Assembly (NCBI GenBank): GCA_037962975.1
Contig: CM075673.1
Location: 152,726,667-152,790,666, forward strand
Length of the DNA: 64,000 bases
Direction: 5' to 3'
Source: Clitoria ternatea
Taxonomy: Eukaryota; Streptophyta; Magnoliopsida; Fabales; Fabaceae
A model generated the notes under the pieces. That model was given only the letters and a program-made list of their open reading frames with translations, searched no databases and was not told where the DNA came from. The position numbers and the translations under genes are program-made. Of this stretch, positions 44,619-55,642 are shown one piece after another. The first letter of the stretch is position 1; each line of letters opens with the position of its first letter.

Positions 44619-47600
44619 TCATCCTCGAAAGCATTTGCTAAAAATGTCAGCTTCATATCTACTGTACTCCTTTTGCTTAAACTTCAGCTCTTTGTACTCA
44701 AGTTTAATGTCTCTGGAGATAAGCCAAGAGAGGAAATAATTATCAAGATGAGCATTTGAATAGGGTAGACTTGAAAAATGCTAGGGATGGTCACCTGTTA
44801 TTTGGATCAATAATCAGAGCTTTCTTAATGTCAGCTTCAGCTTTCTCCAAGTCTGATGTTTGAAGGTATGCTTGACTTCTTCTGTAAAGAGCCTTGACAT
44901 TTAAAGGGTCTTGTTCCAGGACCTGTGTATTCATGCAATATAGGATGGATTTGAAGCATTCAACAAGTAATAATTTTGCATTAGTCACTTTTGTCCATGT
45001 GCACTTTAAAAGCATTGAAAACGGGGAGATAGTGAGGAGAACAAAACACCACAACACATTTATGATATCACACTTGGATTTTTCAGCGAGATCAATTTGT
45101 TTTGGCACCTCATCTAGGTGATAAGAGTATGTAACGAGTTCCCTCTCTACTTCATCTTTCTCATACAATCACAGGCTAGCAGCATGCATTACCTCATGCA
45201 ACGTTTTCTTCTCTTATTCAGGGGATAGAGAGAGGCTTATTGAGGAGATTGAGATGTCGTGAATCTTGATGAATTGAGGCATGTGATAACATTTCATTTA
45301 AGGATTTCTTTACTAAAGCGTAATCTTTCAGGACACAATAGCCTTTTCTAGATTAAACTTAGGATTAAAATTAGCAGAAACTCAAATTTAATATGTAATC
45401 CAAATAAAAAAAAAAGGAAATATAATGGCAAATACATCAAAGAATGAGAATCAAAAGTGACTAAATAGAAAAGTGGGGCTTATTCAGGAGATAGAGAGAG
45501 GGTGAAAGAAAAAACAAAAACATAAAATGGGGTCAGAGACTACCTTTGTGCATAGTCTGGAAGCTTCAATGTACTCCCCCAATTTAATTTTACATGCAGC
45601 ATTGTTCAGATTACAGGACAAATGTAAGGTATTAGCATGGCGCTTCTCATCACTGCTGAATGAGTGGTCAAACTCGATGTATTTTACAGCCTACAATATA
45701 AATGAAGTTTGTTCTATTATATACTTAAGTAAGCGGCATTGAGACCCTTGTATGAAATCAACAATTACATATACTCATATAAATTAAATATAATGAATTA
45801 ACATGTGAGTTGTGACAAAAAAGAAATTAACCTTTTCATATTTCTTTGATGCCCGCTTGAAATTTTCAGCCTTGAACAATAGATTTCCATCATGCTTCTT
45901 CCTCTCACAAGCTTCTATTTTCTCTTGTGTGTCCATTTTCCAAAATGGCTTCTCCTGTTCACAATAGAGTCATTTGAGAAAAATGTAGCATTGGTTTCTA
46001 CTTTCAGTTTGTTTAGTGGAACTTATAATCGCAACACATAGGAGCAACTAACCTTAACGAAATCAACCAATTCAACTTCATAATAAAGGGCTTCATTATT
46101 GGTTGTGTTTACATGTGAATTACTATGGTCACACAAATAGTCTGCATTGATGGTCACCAGAGATTGTTCTGTTTTTTTCATTGTCATTATTGCTCTTTCT
46201 AGACCCTCAGGTATCTGTTCTGAAAATGCATAGAACAAGGCAGCAAAAAGATTAAAAGGCAGAAGGAAAAAAAAGAACCACAGATAAAAGATACTATTAA
46301 CAAATGTGCCTGCCTCATGATCATGTGAAACAGCAATGGCATACCTTCCTGAGTTGTGAACTCAAAGGGTTCTTCCTCTGATCCTTTTCTCTCTATAATT
46401 GTACCATCTCCTCGTTTACACAAATATATCACTGTAGGAAGTGAAAATATTCATTAAGAAACTTAAGGGCTGCTTAGTTTAACAAAATAATTTTTTTTAA
46501 TTACAAAATTGATATCTTATTTTTTGTTTTGAAAAATTTATACATCAAACATTAATATTTTTTTTTTCTGATTTTACTACTTTCCGTATGGGAAATAAAA
46601 TCAGAAAAATGTGTTCTCACACCAAATGACACCTTAGCATGCATTTGGTTTTGTTTTTGGTTCATATGTTTTGTTTATAATTAAAAAAAAAATCTTATAC
46701 TTCATGTTTCCAAGATAATGTTCTTGAAATGTCTAAATACGATATATTAAAGAAAACAAATATAATGTTCTTGAAATTTTGGTTACCTACTTACCTTTCA
46801 CTTGGGATCCTTCATTTGGACGATCATACCCCTCACCAACTTTCTTAATTTTTTTCAGTATCTTCTTATCTCCTGTGATATCAGTAACAGTTTTCCACGA
46901 AACCAGCTCAAGCTTGATGCTAATTAAATTAGAATCTGCTGGGAGACATCCATCAAGCTCAGTGGTTCTACTTTGACTAAGCCCGTCTGCAAAGTTATGT
47001 TATGTATTATTTTTACTATACAGTTTCAGTGAATAACAAAAATAGTGCAACAGGATCAAAAGGAAGAGTGAAATCTTGGCAATAAATGATCTGAAATATA
47101 GAGTGATTTTAAATGACTTACAACAAAATTTCAGAGTTAGCTCTGCCACCTCGCCCTTTCTCATTGTCTTTACTGCTATACTCATTGCAGGACATAGATA
47201 GCCTGATCAAAACACTCATATTTAAGAATTCCACAGATGGATTGATATTTTATCAATCGTTTAATCACCTAAGAAAATCTCTCAGAAGTTGTAGATAATG
47301 CTAATTAGTAATGACAATAAGTACTGAAAGCATGTTCAACACTAGTAACTTACCATCACTTACATTAAACTCCAGACCTTGATCAGATTTGGTGACAAGC
47401 ATCCCATTCTCTAGTCTTGCCTCATATTTCACTGTAGATGAGTAATTTTTGTACAAGATCAGTTATATATTTCCAAGTGGCTAGGCTTGTTTATAACGAG
47501 TAGATTGCAATAAGTTCCCTTAAATATACGAGTATTTGATAATAACAAGTTAACTTAAATATATAAATATGTTAAGGTGTAACTCCTTTGATTAAACAAG

Positions 47601-48939
47601 TTACGTAGATGATTATAAGTTTGTTAATATATATTTGATTCCTAATGAAACAAAAAGTATAGATATGTAAATATTTGATATTTGATAAGATTTAAATGTA
47701 ATTATTGTTGTAATCAAAATTTAGATGCAATTTTTAAGGTGTTTTGATTGGTACTTTTTCGGATTAGAATTAAAGTTTTATCCACACAACCTAATAAACA
47801 ACTGGTGCAAAAACAGCTATGGAATTGTACTTAAGTTTTGTCCTTTATTATTACCTAGCACCTCATCAGCCTCTCTAGGAGTTTCCCATCCATCTCCTTC
47901 CCTTATTATTTTTTTCATGAGTCCTCCATCGCCAGTCAAGTCCCTGATAGTACTCCAAGACAACATTTCAATGTCAAAAATGAGAGTTGCATTGGGAGGA
48001 ATCAATGGTGGAGACCCTACTGCTCCATATGCCAAGTTTGGTGGTATTTTGAAGATTGCTCTCTCCCCTTTCTTCATGCTGGCAACTCCTTCATCCCAAC
48101 CCTTGATAACTTCACCTGGAAGCAAATGAAATGACTTGGACTAGAGTCTACTTATGGATTGAACTATAAACAGTAACAGCCAAACCAAAGAATTCAATCT
48201 CCATTTCATTAATCACATTGTGTACTCATACTAGTTCATAATTTAGTGACCATTCTCTTTTTCTACTTAGCAATTCATGCAGCAAATATATTGCTTACAT
48301 TGGCCTAATTTGAAACGAAACGGGGACCCTTTATCATAGCTGGATTCAAGAGATGCTCCGTTTTCGACTTGTCCTCTGAAATGAACTGAAAGGTTCAACA
48401 AAAGAAAAGGTTATTTTAGAACAACTTATTCAGGGCTTCATAAGAAGAATTTTTTTTTACCAATCATGGTTATTTATCATATCACTGTTATATTAGTTAC
48501 AAAAAATTTAATATTTACATATTAATATAACAATGACATGAAACTAGTGATAATAATTGATGAATGTTTTTAAGCAAAAAAAAAACATATATTTTCCTAT
48601 AGTATTGGTGTGGTTGCTAATAGAATTGAAGATGAGGAGGTGAAGAGCTAGAAAAGTCTGTTTCTGCTATGGCATAGACATTATGAATCATAATAAGCTG
48701 ACATGAAAAAACACAGAAGAAAACTGGAAAAGAGAGAAGTATATGAAAGAGTGTTGGAGGGTGTTATGGTTTCTATTCTAACCTTCTACTTCGTCTCCAG
48801 AGAATGGAGTTTGCCAAGTGACTCCTTTTCTGAGAATCCGTTTGGTGAGACCTTCATTTCCGATTTCCTTGTCGGAGAATTCTGAGTCTGCAATTTTCAG
48901 TTCATTTTGCAAAGAGTGGTTTAGCTGAGAGAGTGCCAT
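44619..48939 (-). CDS. FKBP-type peptidyl-prolyl isomerase with TPR domain (ROF1/FKBP62-like), 12 exons, 533 residues
   Basis: Exons read leftwards: 48939-48783, 48385-48299, 48115-47855, 47431-47354, 47202-47122, 46986-46795, 46431-46345, 46219-46053, 45954-45832, 45690-45544, 44922-44795 and 44712-44619. All introns are GT-AG and the sum is 1602 bp in one frame. Three FKBP domains follow a short N-terminus: FK1 (about 45-137, complete), FK2 (to about 250) and FK3 (to about 370), the last two eroded. Next come a TPR domain (about 385-505: KKHDGNLLFKAENF, LSCNLNNAACKIK, VKALYRRSQAY) and a charged tail. The Lys/Asn/Arg clamp that binds the C-terminus of HSP90 in this family looks conserved. 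FK1 keeps the Trp (W88), Val-Ile, Tyr (Y111) and Phe of the FKBP pocket but has Phe, Leu and Glu where FKBP12 has Y26, F36 and D37. Arabidopsis ROF1/ROF2 are heat-stress co-chaperones; that role here is inference. No inactivating change seen. Confidence 0.9.
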
Positions 48940-49070
48940 TGACACCAGAGAAAGAGAAAAAGGATAAGCCGTTATTGGTTTTCCCTCCTTTTGGAGCTTT
49001 CAGTTGAGGGATATTTCCTTTCCCTATCATCATTATTACTAGTAATATATTATTTTTAATAGGTGTACAG
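48940..49070 (-). promoter_or_regulatory. Putative core promoter and 5' UTR of the FKBP gene
   Basis: A TATA-like AATATATTA lies on the minus strand at about 49043-49053, roughly 105 bp before the ATG, with AG-rich leader sequence between. The start ATG is in a good plant context (GTCAATGGCA). The transcription start is not known. Confidence 0.3.
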
Positions 49071-49993
49071 ATGGACGTGTTTAGTTACAGAAAATTATTC
49101 TAGTTTTTGAAAAATAATTTTATTTGTTTTTTAAAAATTTTATTTCCTAAAATAGTTTGAAAAATTATTTATTTATTTTAATTTTTAGTTTTTTTGAAAA
49201 ACTTCTTTAAAGACTTCTTTATTTTTCTAGAAAAATAGAAAACCTGATTTTTAGTTCTTTTGTAAATTTTCTTTAAATATTTTGTAAACAAACATTTTTT
49301 TAAAACTTTTTTCAAGAGTAATTTTTTATTTTTCTTTGAAAACTTACGAATTAAACACGACCTTAACTTTTCATAATTCATTTATTTTTGGTCTACTCGT
49401 GATTAATACCAATAGATGGTTGTTTTTTGCACCATCCTTTTTTACTTCTATATTATCATTTGTTTTTATTTAACTTTTTGAAAATTGAAAACTGAAAATT
49501 GAAATGGTATTATCTACAATTTTTAAAATCTTCACAAAAAAGAAGGGCAAAACGCCAAGCCCTGAAACCGCAGCCCAACATATCTTACTTTTTGTGAATG
49601 ACTTTTGTTTTGCTGCATAAAACGCACACATACCAGGCTAACAGGCCGAAACCAAAGCCCACGCTAACAGGTTCTTTAAGAATACCCATTTATTGACAAA
49701 AACAAAAAGAATACTTAGAAATAAAAAGATTGTTTAAAATTATTATTAATTCCATCTTTCTTGATTTTTAAGATAATTCTAACATTACTTCATAATTTTT
49801 TCTACTTCTTTTCCCACACCTTACAGCCGGGGGGAAACAAGGTTGGGTTTCAAGTGTTTTGTTAGTAATTTCACGTGAAGGAGATTTTGCTGTCCAGCAC
49901 GCTCTCAAAGTTGTTGTTGTGTACATGAAAGAAGATAGGTGATGTCGTGGAAATGGTGGGTAATTAATTCAAAGCATATTCGGAAGAGGATAT
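49071..49993. other. AT-rich intergenic sequence, no gene seen
   Basis: The stretch 49080-49380 is a T/A homopolymer-rich stretch with an accidental Lys/Phe-rich frame. The rest has no recognisable feature up to the CACTA terminus. Confidence 0.5.
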
Positions 49994-50099
49994 CACTAGT
50001 GTAAAAATGGGTTACTAATATAAGGGAATGAACTCGATTTAATAAAAAAACATGATAGAAAAAAGGTGGTGGTAATTTTGAAATTATGAGAATAATATA

Positions 50100-51015
50100 G
50101 GAATTCGGTTCCGTACGAATCATGTTTTTGAGTTTCACAATCTCCTTTTTAATTTTTTAAGAACACCTAGGAACATAGTTCGCACGCAACCGAGTTCTTA
50201 GGTCTTATTTTTTAAAAATTTCTTTTTAAACAAGCCTATGAACTCGGTTCCCATGAAACTTGAGTTCTTAGGTCTTGGGTTTTTTATTTTAATTTTTTTA
50301 ATAGAACTAAGAACTCAGTTAACTGTAAACGAGTTCTTAGGGTGACTTTTTAAATTTTTTTATGAGACTACAAACACGGTTGTTGACAACAACCAAGTTC
50401 GTAGCCTTTTTTTATGAGACCTAAGAACATGGTTGTTGTTCGTAGTCTTTCTTAATTATAACAAACCTTTCGCAAGTGAAACATTGTTGCGAACCTTTTT
50501 TTCCTCCCTCAATCTCTTGCTTCCACTTTCATTGCTCCTCGTGACTTTTTGCTTCCATTTTCTTCTATTATTGCGCAGGCTTCTTCTTCTCTTCACGTTG
50601 CACGTTACCTTCCCTATAGTGTTTAGAAAAGTTAGTTTTTTCTTTCCATTGTTATGGGTTGCTTACTATTGTTTGCTTACTGTTACTTAGTGTTGTTAAT
50701 GTTTTCCTTGGTTGCGTTGCTTATTATTTACTTGCCCCTGTTAGTACTATGTTGTTTACTGTTACTTTTGTTTTTTATTTTAATTGTAAAAAAGAACTAA
50801 CTCGGTTCTTGCAGAGCTCTTAGGACTTTTGTTTTTTATTTTAATTTTTTTTAAAGAACTAAGAACTCGGTTCTCACTGAACTAAGTTCTTAGGACTTTT
50901 GTTTTTTATTTTTATTTTAAAAAAATAACTATGAACTCGGTTATACGCGAAACCGAGTTCATAGATCAAAAATTTTATCTAAAAACTCGGTTATGTCATG
51001 AACCGAGTTTGTAAC
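50100..51015. repeat. CACTA subterminal repeats forming about nine hairpins
   Basis: The motif (C)TAAGAACTCGGTT and its complement AACCGAGTTCTTAG(G) are paired 4-12 bp apart at about 50167-50202, 50228-50275, 50303-50345, 50367-50408, 50421-50450, 50795-50823, 50860-50895, 50929-50964 and 50981-51015. The copy at 50929-50964 is a perfect 14-bp stem with an 8-nt loop. In CACTA elements such motifs are the binding sites of the accessory (TNPA-type) protein. Confidence 0.85.
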
Positions 51016-52222
51016 TTTAAAAACTTGTATTAAAACATCAAAACCTGAATGGTTTCGTACTATTTTCCTTTACGTTACTTGCTTAAACCTTTTCTTCCTC
51101 CATTGCTCCGATGCTTGCATTGCCATTCTTTTCTCTTTCATGCGGTTTCTTTGTATTCCTCCATTGTTGCGCTGTTTCTTCCCCTTCCTTCATTGTTCTG
51201 TTTGCTCGTTTAAAAGGTTAGAGTTCTTCGTCTTCTCTCATTGTGTTCCTCTCATTACTGTTACTGCGTGAGATATGCCATTACTGTGACTACGTTATAT
51301 TCCATTTATTGTTACTGTGTTAGTCTTGCTAGTACTCTATGTTTGCTTTTGTGTTTTCTACCATTGCATTATATGTCATTACTGTTACTATATATGCATT
51401 TGATATATACGAGTTCTGCCATTGCCATTGCCTTTGATATATACATGTGTGATTTTACGAGTTCTACCTCTGTCATTGCCATTGCGTTTGATATATACGA
51501 GTTCTACCTCTACCATTATCAGCAATATTTTCATAATTATTTTTACAATGAAGTTTTTATCTTTCTTTTGTGCAATACTTTTTCCTAAAAGACATTATAG
51601 TCACATTACCATTTTTATCTTTCTTTGTGCAATATTTCTTTGTGTAATATCTTTGTGCAATATTTCTTTGTGCAATATCTTTCTTTGTGCAATATTTTAC
51701 CTCTACCTTAGGCTTATGCTTGACATGCTAAAATTTTCTTTTAAAAGAATACACTTATATAAAATTTTGTATTAAGTATAATGTATTCAAATATTCAATG
51801 GTTAAGAATAAAGGGATTTTTTATACAAAGATTAAATGAAAACTTTGATTTTTGATGAAGGAGTAAGAAAGGACTATATGGTGGATTTTCGATATTTCAT
51901 TTGTGTTAGTGAAGATTAAGTGTTTAAAATGATTGCCACTTGACTTTATGACTTGTTGAATTATCTTTTTAAACATTAGAGATCTAGTTGGGTAAAAAAA
52001 ATTTATAAGAGACCAATATATAAATGACTAGCCTAGTGTATTTATTGTTTTTCCATAGGTGTACTCTACTATATTGAATCAAACAATGTTTGATGTAGTA
52101 TGTTACATTTATAGCATGAGTTAAGAATAATAACCTTGAATGATTTTCTTAATTCTAATTGACCAAGTGTACTATGTGTTGAACAGTGTCACATTGTAAA
52201 TGTTGTATTTGGGTCCGAATTC
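51016..52222. other. CACTA 5' region without a recognised gene
   Basis: T-rich sequence with degenerate short repeats: a GATATATACGAGTTCTACC...CATTGCCATTG type about 60 bp long near 51400-51520, and the 18-bp repeat at 51619-51696. It probably contains the transposase promoter and leader, which I could not place. Confidence 0.5.
51619..51696. repeat. Short tandem repeat of TTTCTTTGTGCAATA
   Basis: Five imperfect copies of a 15-18-bp unit (TTTCTTTGTGCAATATC). Confidence 0.85.
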
Positions 52223-52942
52223 ATGGATAAAAGTTGGATTATTGCATCACGGTTAACTGATGCATATGAGAATAGAGTTGAAATGTTCATAGAGTTTGTA
52301 TTTCAAAATGTCAAAGACAATAATGGAAGATACTTTTGCCCTTGTATTAAATGTGGGAATACGTGTCTACTAGGCCTGGAAATGATAAGGGAACATCTGT
52401 TATGTGATGATTTTCTCAAGAGTTATACATGTTTGATATGGCATGGTGAACATGTTGTCACACCGAGTATGATGAATGTAAGTCAAAATAAAGGTTATAC
52501 ACGTGATGTTGATTATGATATGGATGATCGACTTGAAGAAATGATTTGTGATGTAGGTGAAAAAAATTCTTGATAGCACATGTGTATGAAACTCTCTGTG
52601 AGGATTCAAAGAACTCACTGTATCCAAATTGCACTAATTTCACACGGTTGTCGGCGGTGTTATGATTATTTAACTTGAAGGCGAGAAATGGATGGACGGA
52701 TAAAAGTTTTACTTATTTGCTACAACTACTAAAAGACATGCTTCTAGTTAGTAATACCTTGCCCATTCGTAACTACGAGCCTAAAAAGATTTTGTGTCCT
52801 ATAGGGTTGGAGTACAAGAAGATACACGCATGTCCAAATGATTGTGTGTTATACAAAAGTGAGTACGAAATGATGCATGAATGTCTAACGTGTGGGTTGT
52901 CATGGTATAAGAAGAAAAACAATGATTATGGTAAGGAGGTAT
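52223..52942 (+). pseudogene. CACTA TNP2 transposase, 5' part
   Basis: The start MDKSWIIASRLTDAYENRVE is that of the transposase-associated domain (PF13963 type), with its Cys-rich FCPCIKCGN block and an HLLCDDF/YTCLIWHGE region. The TNP2 core (PF02992 type) follows: LLQLLKDMLLVSNTLPIRNY, KKILCPIGLEYKKIHACPND and LTCGLSWYKK (to 52947). The frame breaks near 52571 and a stop lies at about 52662, so the gene is dead even without the insertion. The gypsy element interrupts it after 52942; the frame resumes at 62550 after one copy of GGTAT. Confidence 0.85.
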
Positions 52943-55397
52943 TGTAACATCCCAGATATTTTAAGTAAAATTATGAGTAGTGGGGATTATTAATTATTGT
53001 TTTAGATATTTATTTGATATTTTTATGAATTATTAGGCAATTATAAATAATTAAATATTGTAAAAATAAATAAAATTATTTGATTGATTAATTACAAAAG
53101 GGTTAAATGAGGTATAATTAGAAGAAGGTAAAAGTTTAATTAAAACTTTTAATGAAAATATAAAAGAAATAGGGAAAAGACAGTTTTGCCCCTGAGTTTT
53201 AAATAATAAAATCCTTCTCCTTCCTCATTCACTTTCACGCGAACCCACGTCTTCTTCTTCTTCTGTTTCTTCTTCTTCGTTTTCTCCTCCCTTGCTGCCG
53301 AGTTGTATGCTCTAAGGGAAGGCTTCTTCCGTGTCAGAACTTCGAAGGAACCCCATTTCCGTGATCGTGACTTTGAGGTAGCAAAACGAACATCGGAGGA
53401 CTGAGTGACGAAGCTGGTGTTGGATTCGGAGGTGAAACCATGAACCCAGTGCTTAGAGGACGCGATCGACATCAAGAACAGATCGTCGAAGCTTGGAATA
53501 GAGGTAAGAGGGGTGTTCGGGTTGTAATTAATTAGAATAGGTGCGTATTTTGGGTTCGGTTCGCCGAACTAAGTATTAAAACGGTAAGAAAGATTGTGGA
53601 TAATAATTGCATGGGAATTGTGTATGGTTTATGATGTGTGAGATTAAAGTGTTTTGCATTGTGATGATTCGATGTGCATAGTGGCGTTGTGATGACGGGC
53701 TTGACAAGTAGGTCGCCCAGTGGCAATGTGATGGATGGGCTTGATAAGTCGGTCACCCTGTATTGTGTGCACATGCCAGTTTCTGGTAGTTGCATCTATT
53801 GTTTGTTGATGATATGTAATGATTATGAGATATGATATGTGATTATGTGGTATGGGATGGCCAACGATATGTATACCCCTCGTTTTCTGGCTCCCGTGGT
53901 CTTTGTGCCCAGTTGAGCTACCCAGTGGTCAAGTCGGACCCAGTGGTTGAGGTGGGGAGCCAAGTCGGGCTCGGTGAACCAAGTCGGGTTCACGGGATGT
54001 CAAGTCAGACTTCCAGCTGAAGACCAGTCCTTTAGTATCCGGATACTAGGCGTCAATTTTGTCTGATAGTCAGTGGTGACAATTGATGAATTATTAGTAT
54101 TATGATGATGTGTATGTACTTGGTTATATTTGCTGAGTGTGAATTGTTATACTTGCTGAGTATGAATTGTTATATTTGCTGAGTGTGAATTGTTAAACTT
54201 ACCGAGTGTGGATTGTTATATTTGCCGAGTGTGAATTGTTATACTTGCCGAGTGTGAATTGTTATATTTTCCGAGTGTGATTGGCTATAATTGCCGAGTG
54301 TGATTGGCTATATTTGCCGAGTATGATTTGCTACAGTTGCCGTATGTGATTTGCAATTTGAGGATAAAGCAATCGGATGGAATTTATTCACACGTATCTT
54401 GTTATTTAATTTCTGTTCTAGATTAATTATGATGCCAAACACTCACCCTTGCCGTGGTTTTCAATTTAGTAACCAGTGACAGGGAAGAGGTCGGAGCCCT
54501 GGAGGTGCGCCAAGCGGAGGATTGATGCCAAGGAACCGAGTGATTGTGAAATGAATTGTGTGTAATGTATAATGAATTTTTCGAGTATGTGATGCCATAC
54601 TATGTTGCTTGTGTATGTTGACTAATGTGCATATGAATTATGTTGCTATGTGATCGGTATTGATTTTCATGAGTGAATTTGCGTTGCTGTAGTAAAGTCG
54701 ATTACCGGACGAATCTCGCCGAGCGGATTCAGTCTTGTCCGAGCGAGGGTCGGGGGAATTTGATCCTGTGCCTATTTCGCTTAGGCGAGTATCCCTCGCC
54801 CCCTTCCGAGTGGTTAGAATGTTTTCCGAGTGAGGAATGCCAGAGAGATCCACTTCCGAGTGAAATAAGATTAGAATGTTTCCGAGTGAGGTATGGCCGA
54901 GGGATCCACTTCCGAGTGTAGACAAATTAGAATGTTTCTGAGTGAAATATGACCGAGGGAACTCTTTCTGACTGAGATAATCACTTCCGAGTGAAGGTTA
55001 AGATGTTCCCGGGTGAGATACAACCGAGAGGACCATTTTCGAGTGGAAGACTTGTTAATTTTCCTTGTAGGTCCCGTTGTTCGCTCAGGTTTAAAGTGTA
55101 GAATTCGCCCAAGCGAGTCGGAACTCGCCTAAGCGACCTTCACGGGTTTCTTTTAAGCGAATCGGGGTCTCGCTCAGGCGAATGACCCCTGTCTTCATTT
55201 TCTTCTTCCGCTGATTGTAATTAATTTCATTTTATTAATTGATTTATTCACTATTATCTATTATTTTGAGTATGCTTAAGAAAAATAAATATTATTTTAT
55301 ATTAAGACCTAATTAATTTTCATTAAACGCGAAAAATTCATGGTGAAAAATGATTAAATGGATATAAATAAATGTAATATTGACGCGGGTCGTCACA
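52943..55397 (+). repeat. 5' LTR of the second gypsy element (2455 bp)
   Basis: Starts TGTAACATCCCAGATATT and ends GCGGGTCGTCACA. Contains a possible TATA-like TTTAAATAATAAAA near 53198, followed by a CTT-rich stretch (53250-53290). Further in are a 23-bp tandem array (54122-54350), dispersed TTCCGAGTG motifs (54700-55045) and TCGCTCAAGCGA-like near-palindromes (55080-55190). Confidence 0.95.
54122..54350 (+). repeat. 23-bp tandem repeat in the LTR
   Basis: About nine copies of a unit like GTTATATTTGCCGAGTGTGAATT; the same array lies at about 61272-61500 in the 3' LTR. Confidence 0.9.
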
Positions 55398-55399
55398 GG

Positions 55400-55413
55400 T
55401 GGTATCAAAGCGG
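55400..55413 (+). other. Primer-binding site, variant
   Basis: TGGTATCAAAGCGG starts two bases after the 5' LTR. It differs from the usual TGGTATCAGAGC at the ninth base (A for G), which may be a decay mutation of the same C-to-T type on the other strand. Confidence 0.8.
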
Positions 55414-55642
55414 TTATTTCTAGAGCCGAGTGCATGGGTGAACCCAAAAATTTGTGTGAGTCCTATACTGGACTGTTTTTGCATTCTATTGCATTGTGCT
55501 TGTGGTTGTTTGTGCAGCTTGGCATCATTCCCTTGGCACTCCGGCGGCGTTGTATTTTATATGTGTGTGAGGTAAATATCTGACTCCTTGGTGGATCATT
55601 GGTTATTAATGGTGATGTGTTTGTTTATTGTAGAATTACCTT

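Noticed and set aside
49178..49381. Lys/Phe-rich 67-residue frame
   Set aside because: Low-complexity A/T homopolymer sequence with no homology or start context.
54122..54350. 23-bp repeats considered as a CRISPR-like array
   Set aside because: Repeats are contiguous without unique spacers, lie within a plant LTR and recur in the partner LTR.
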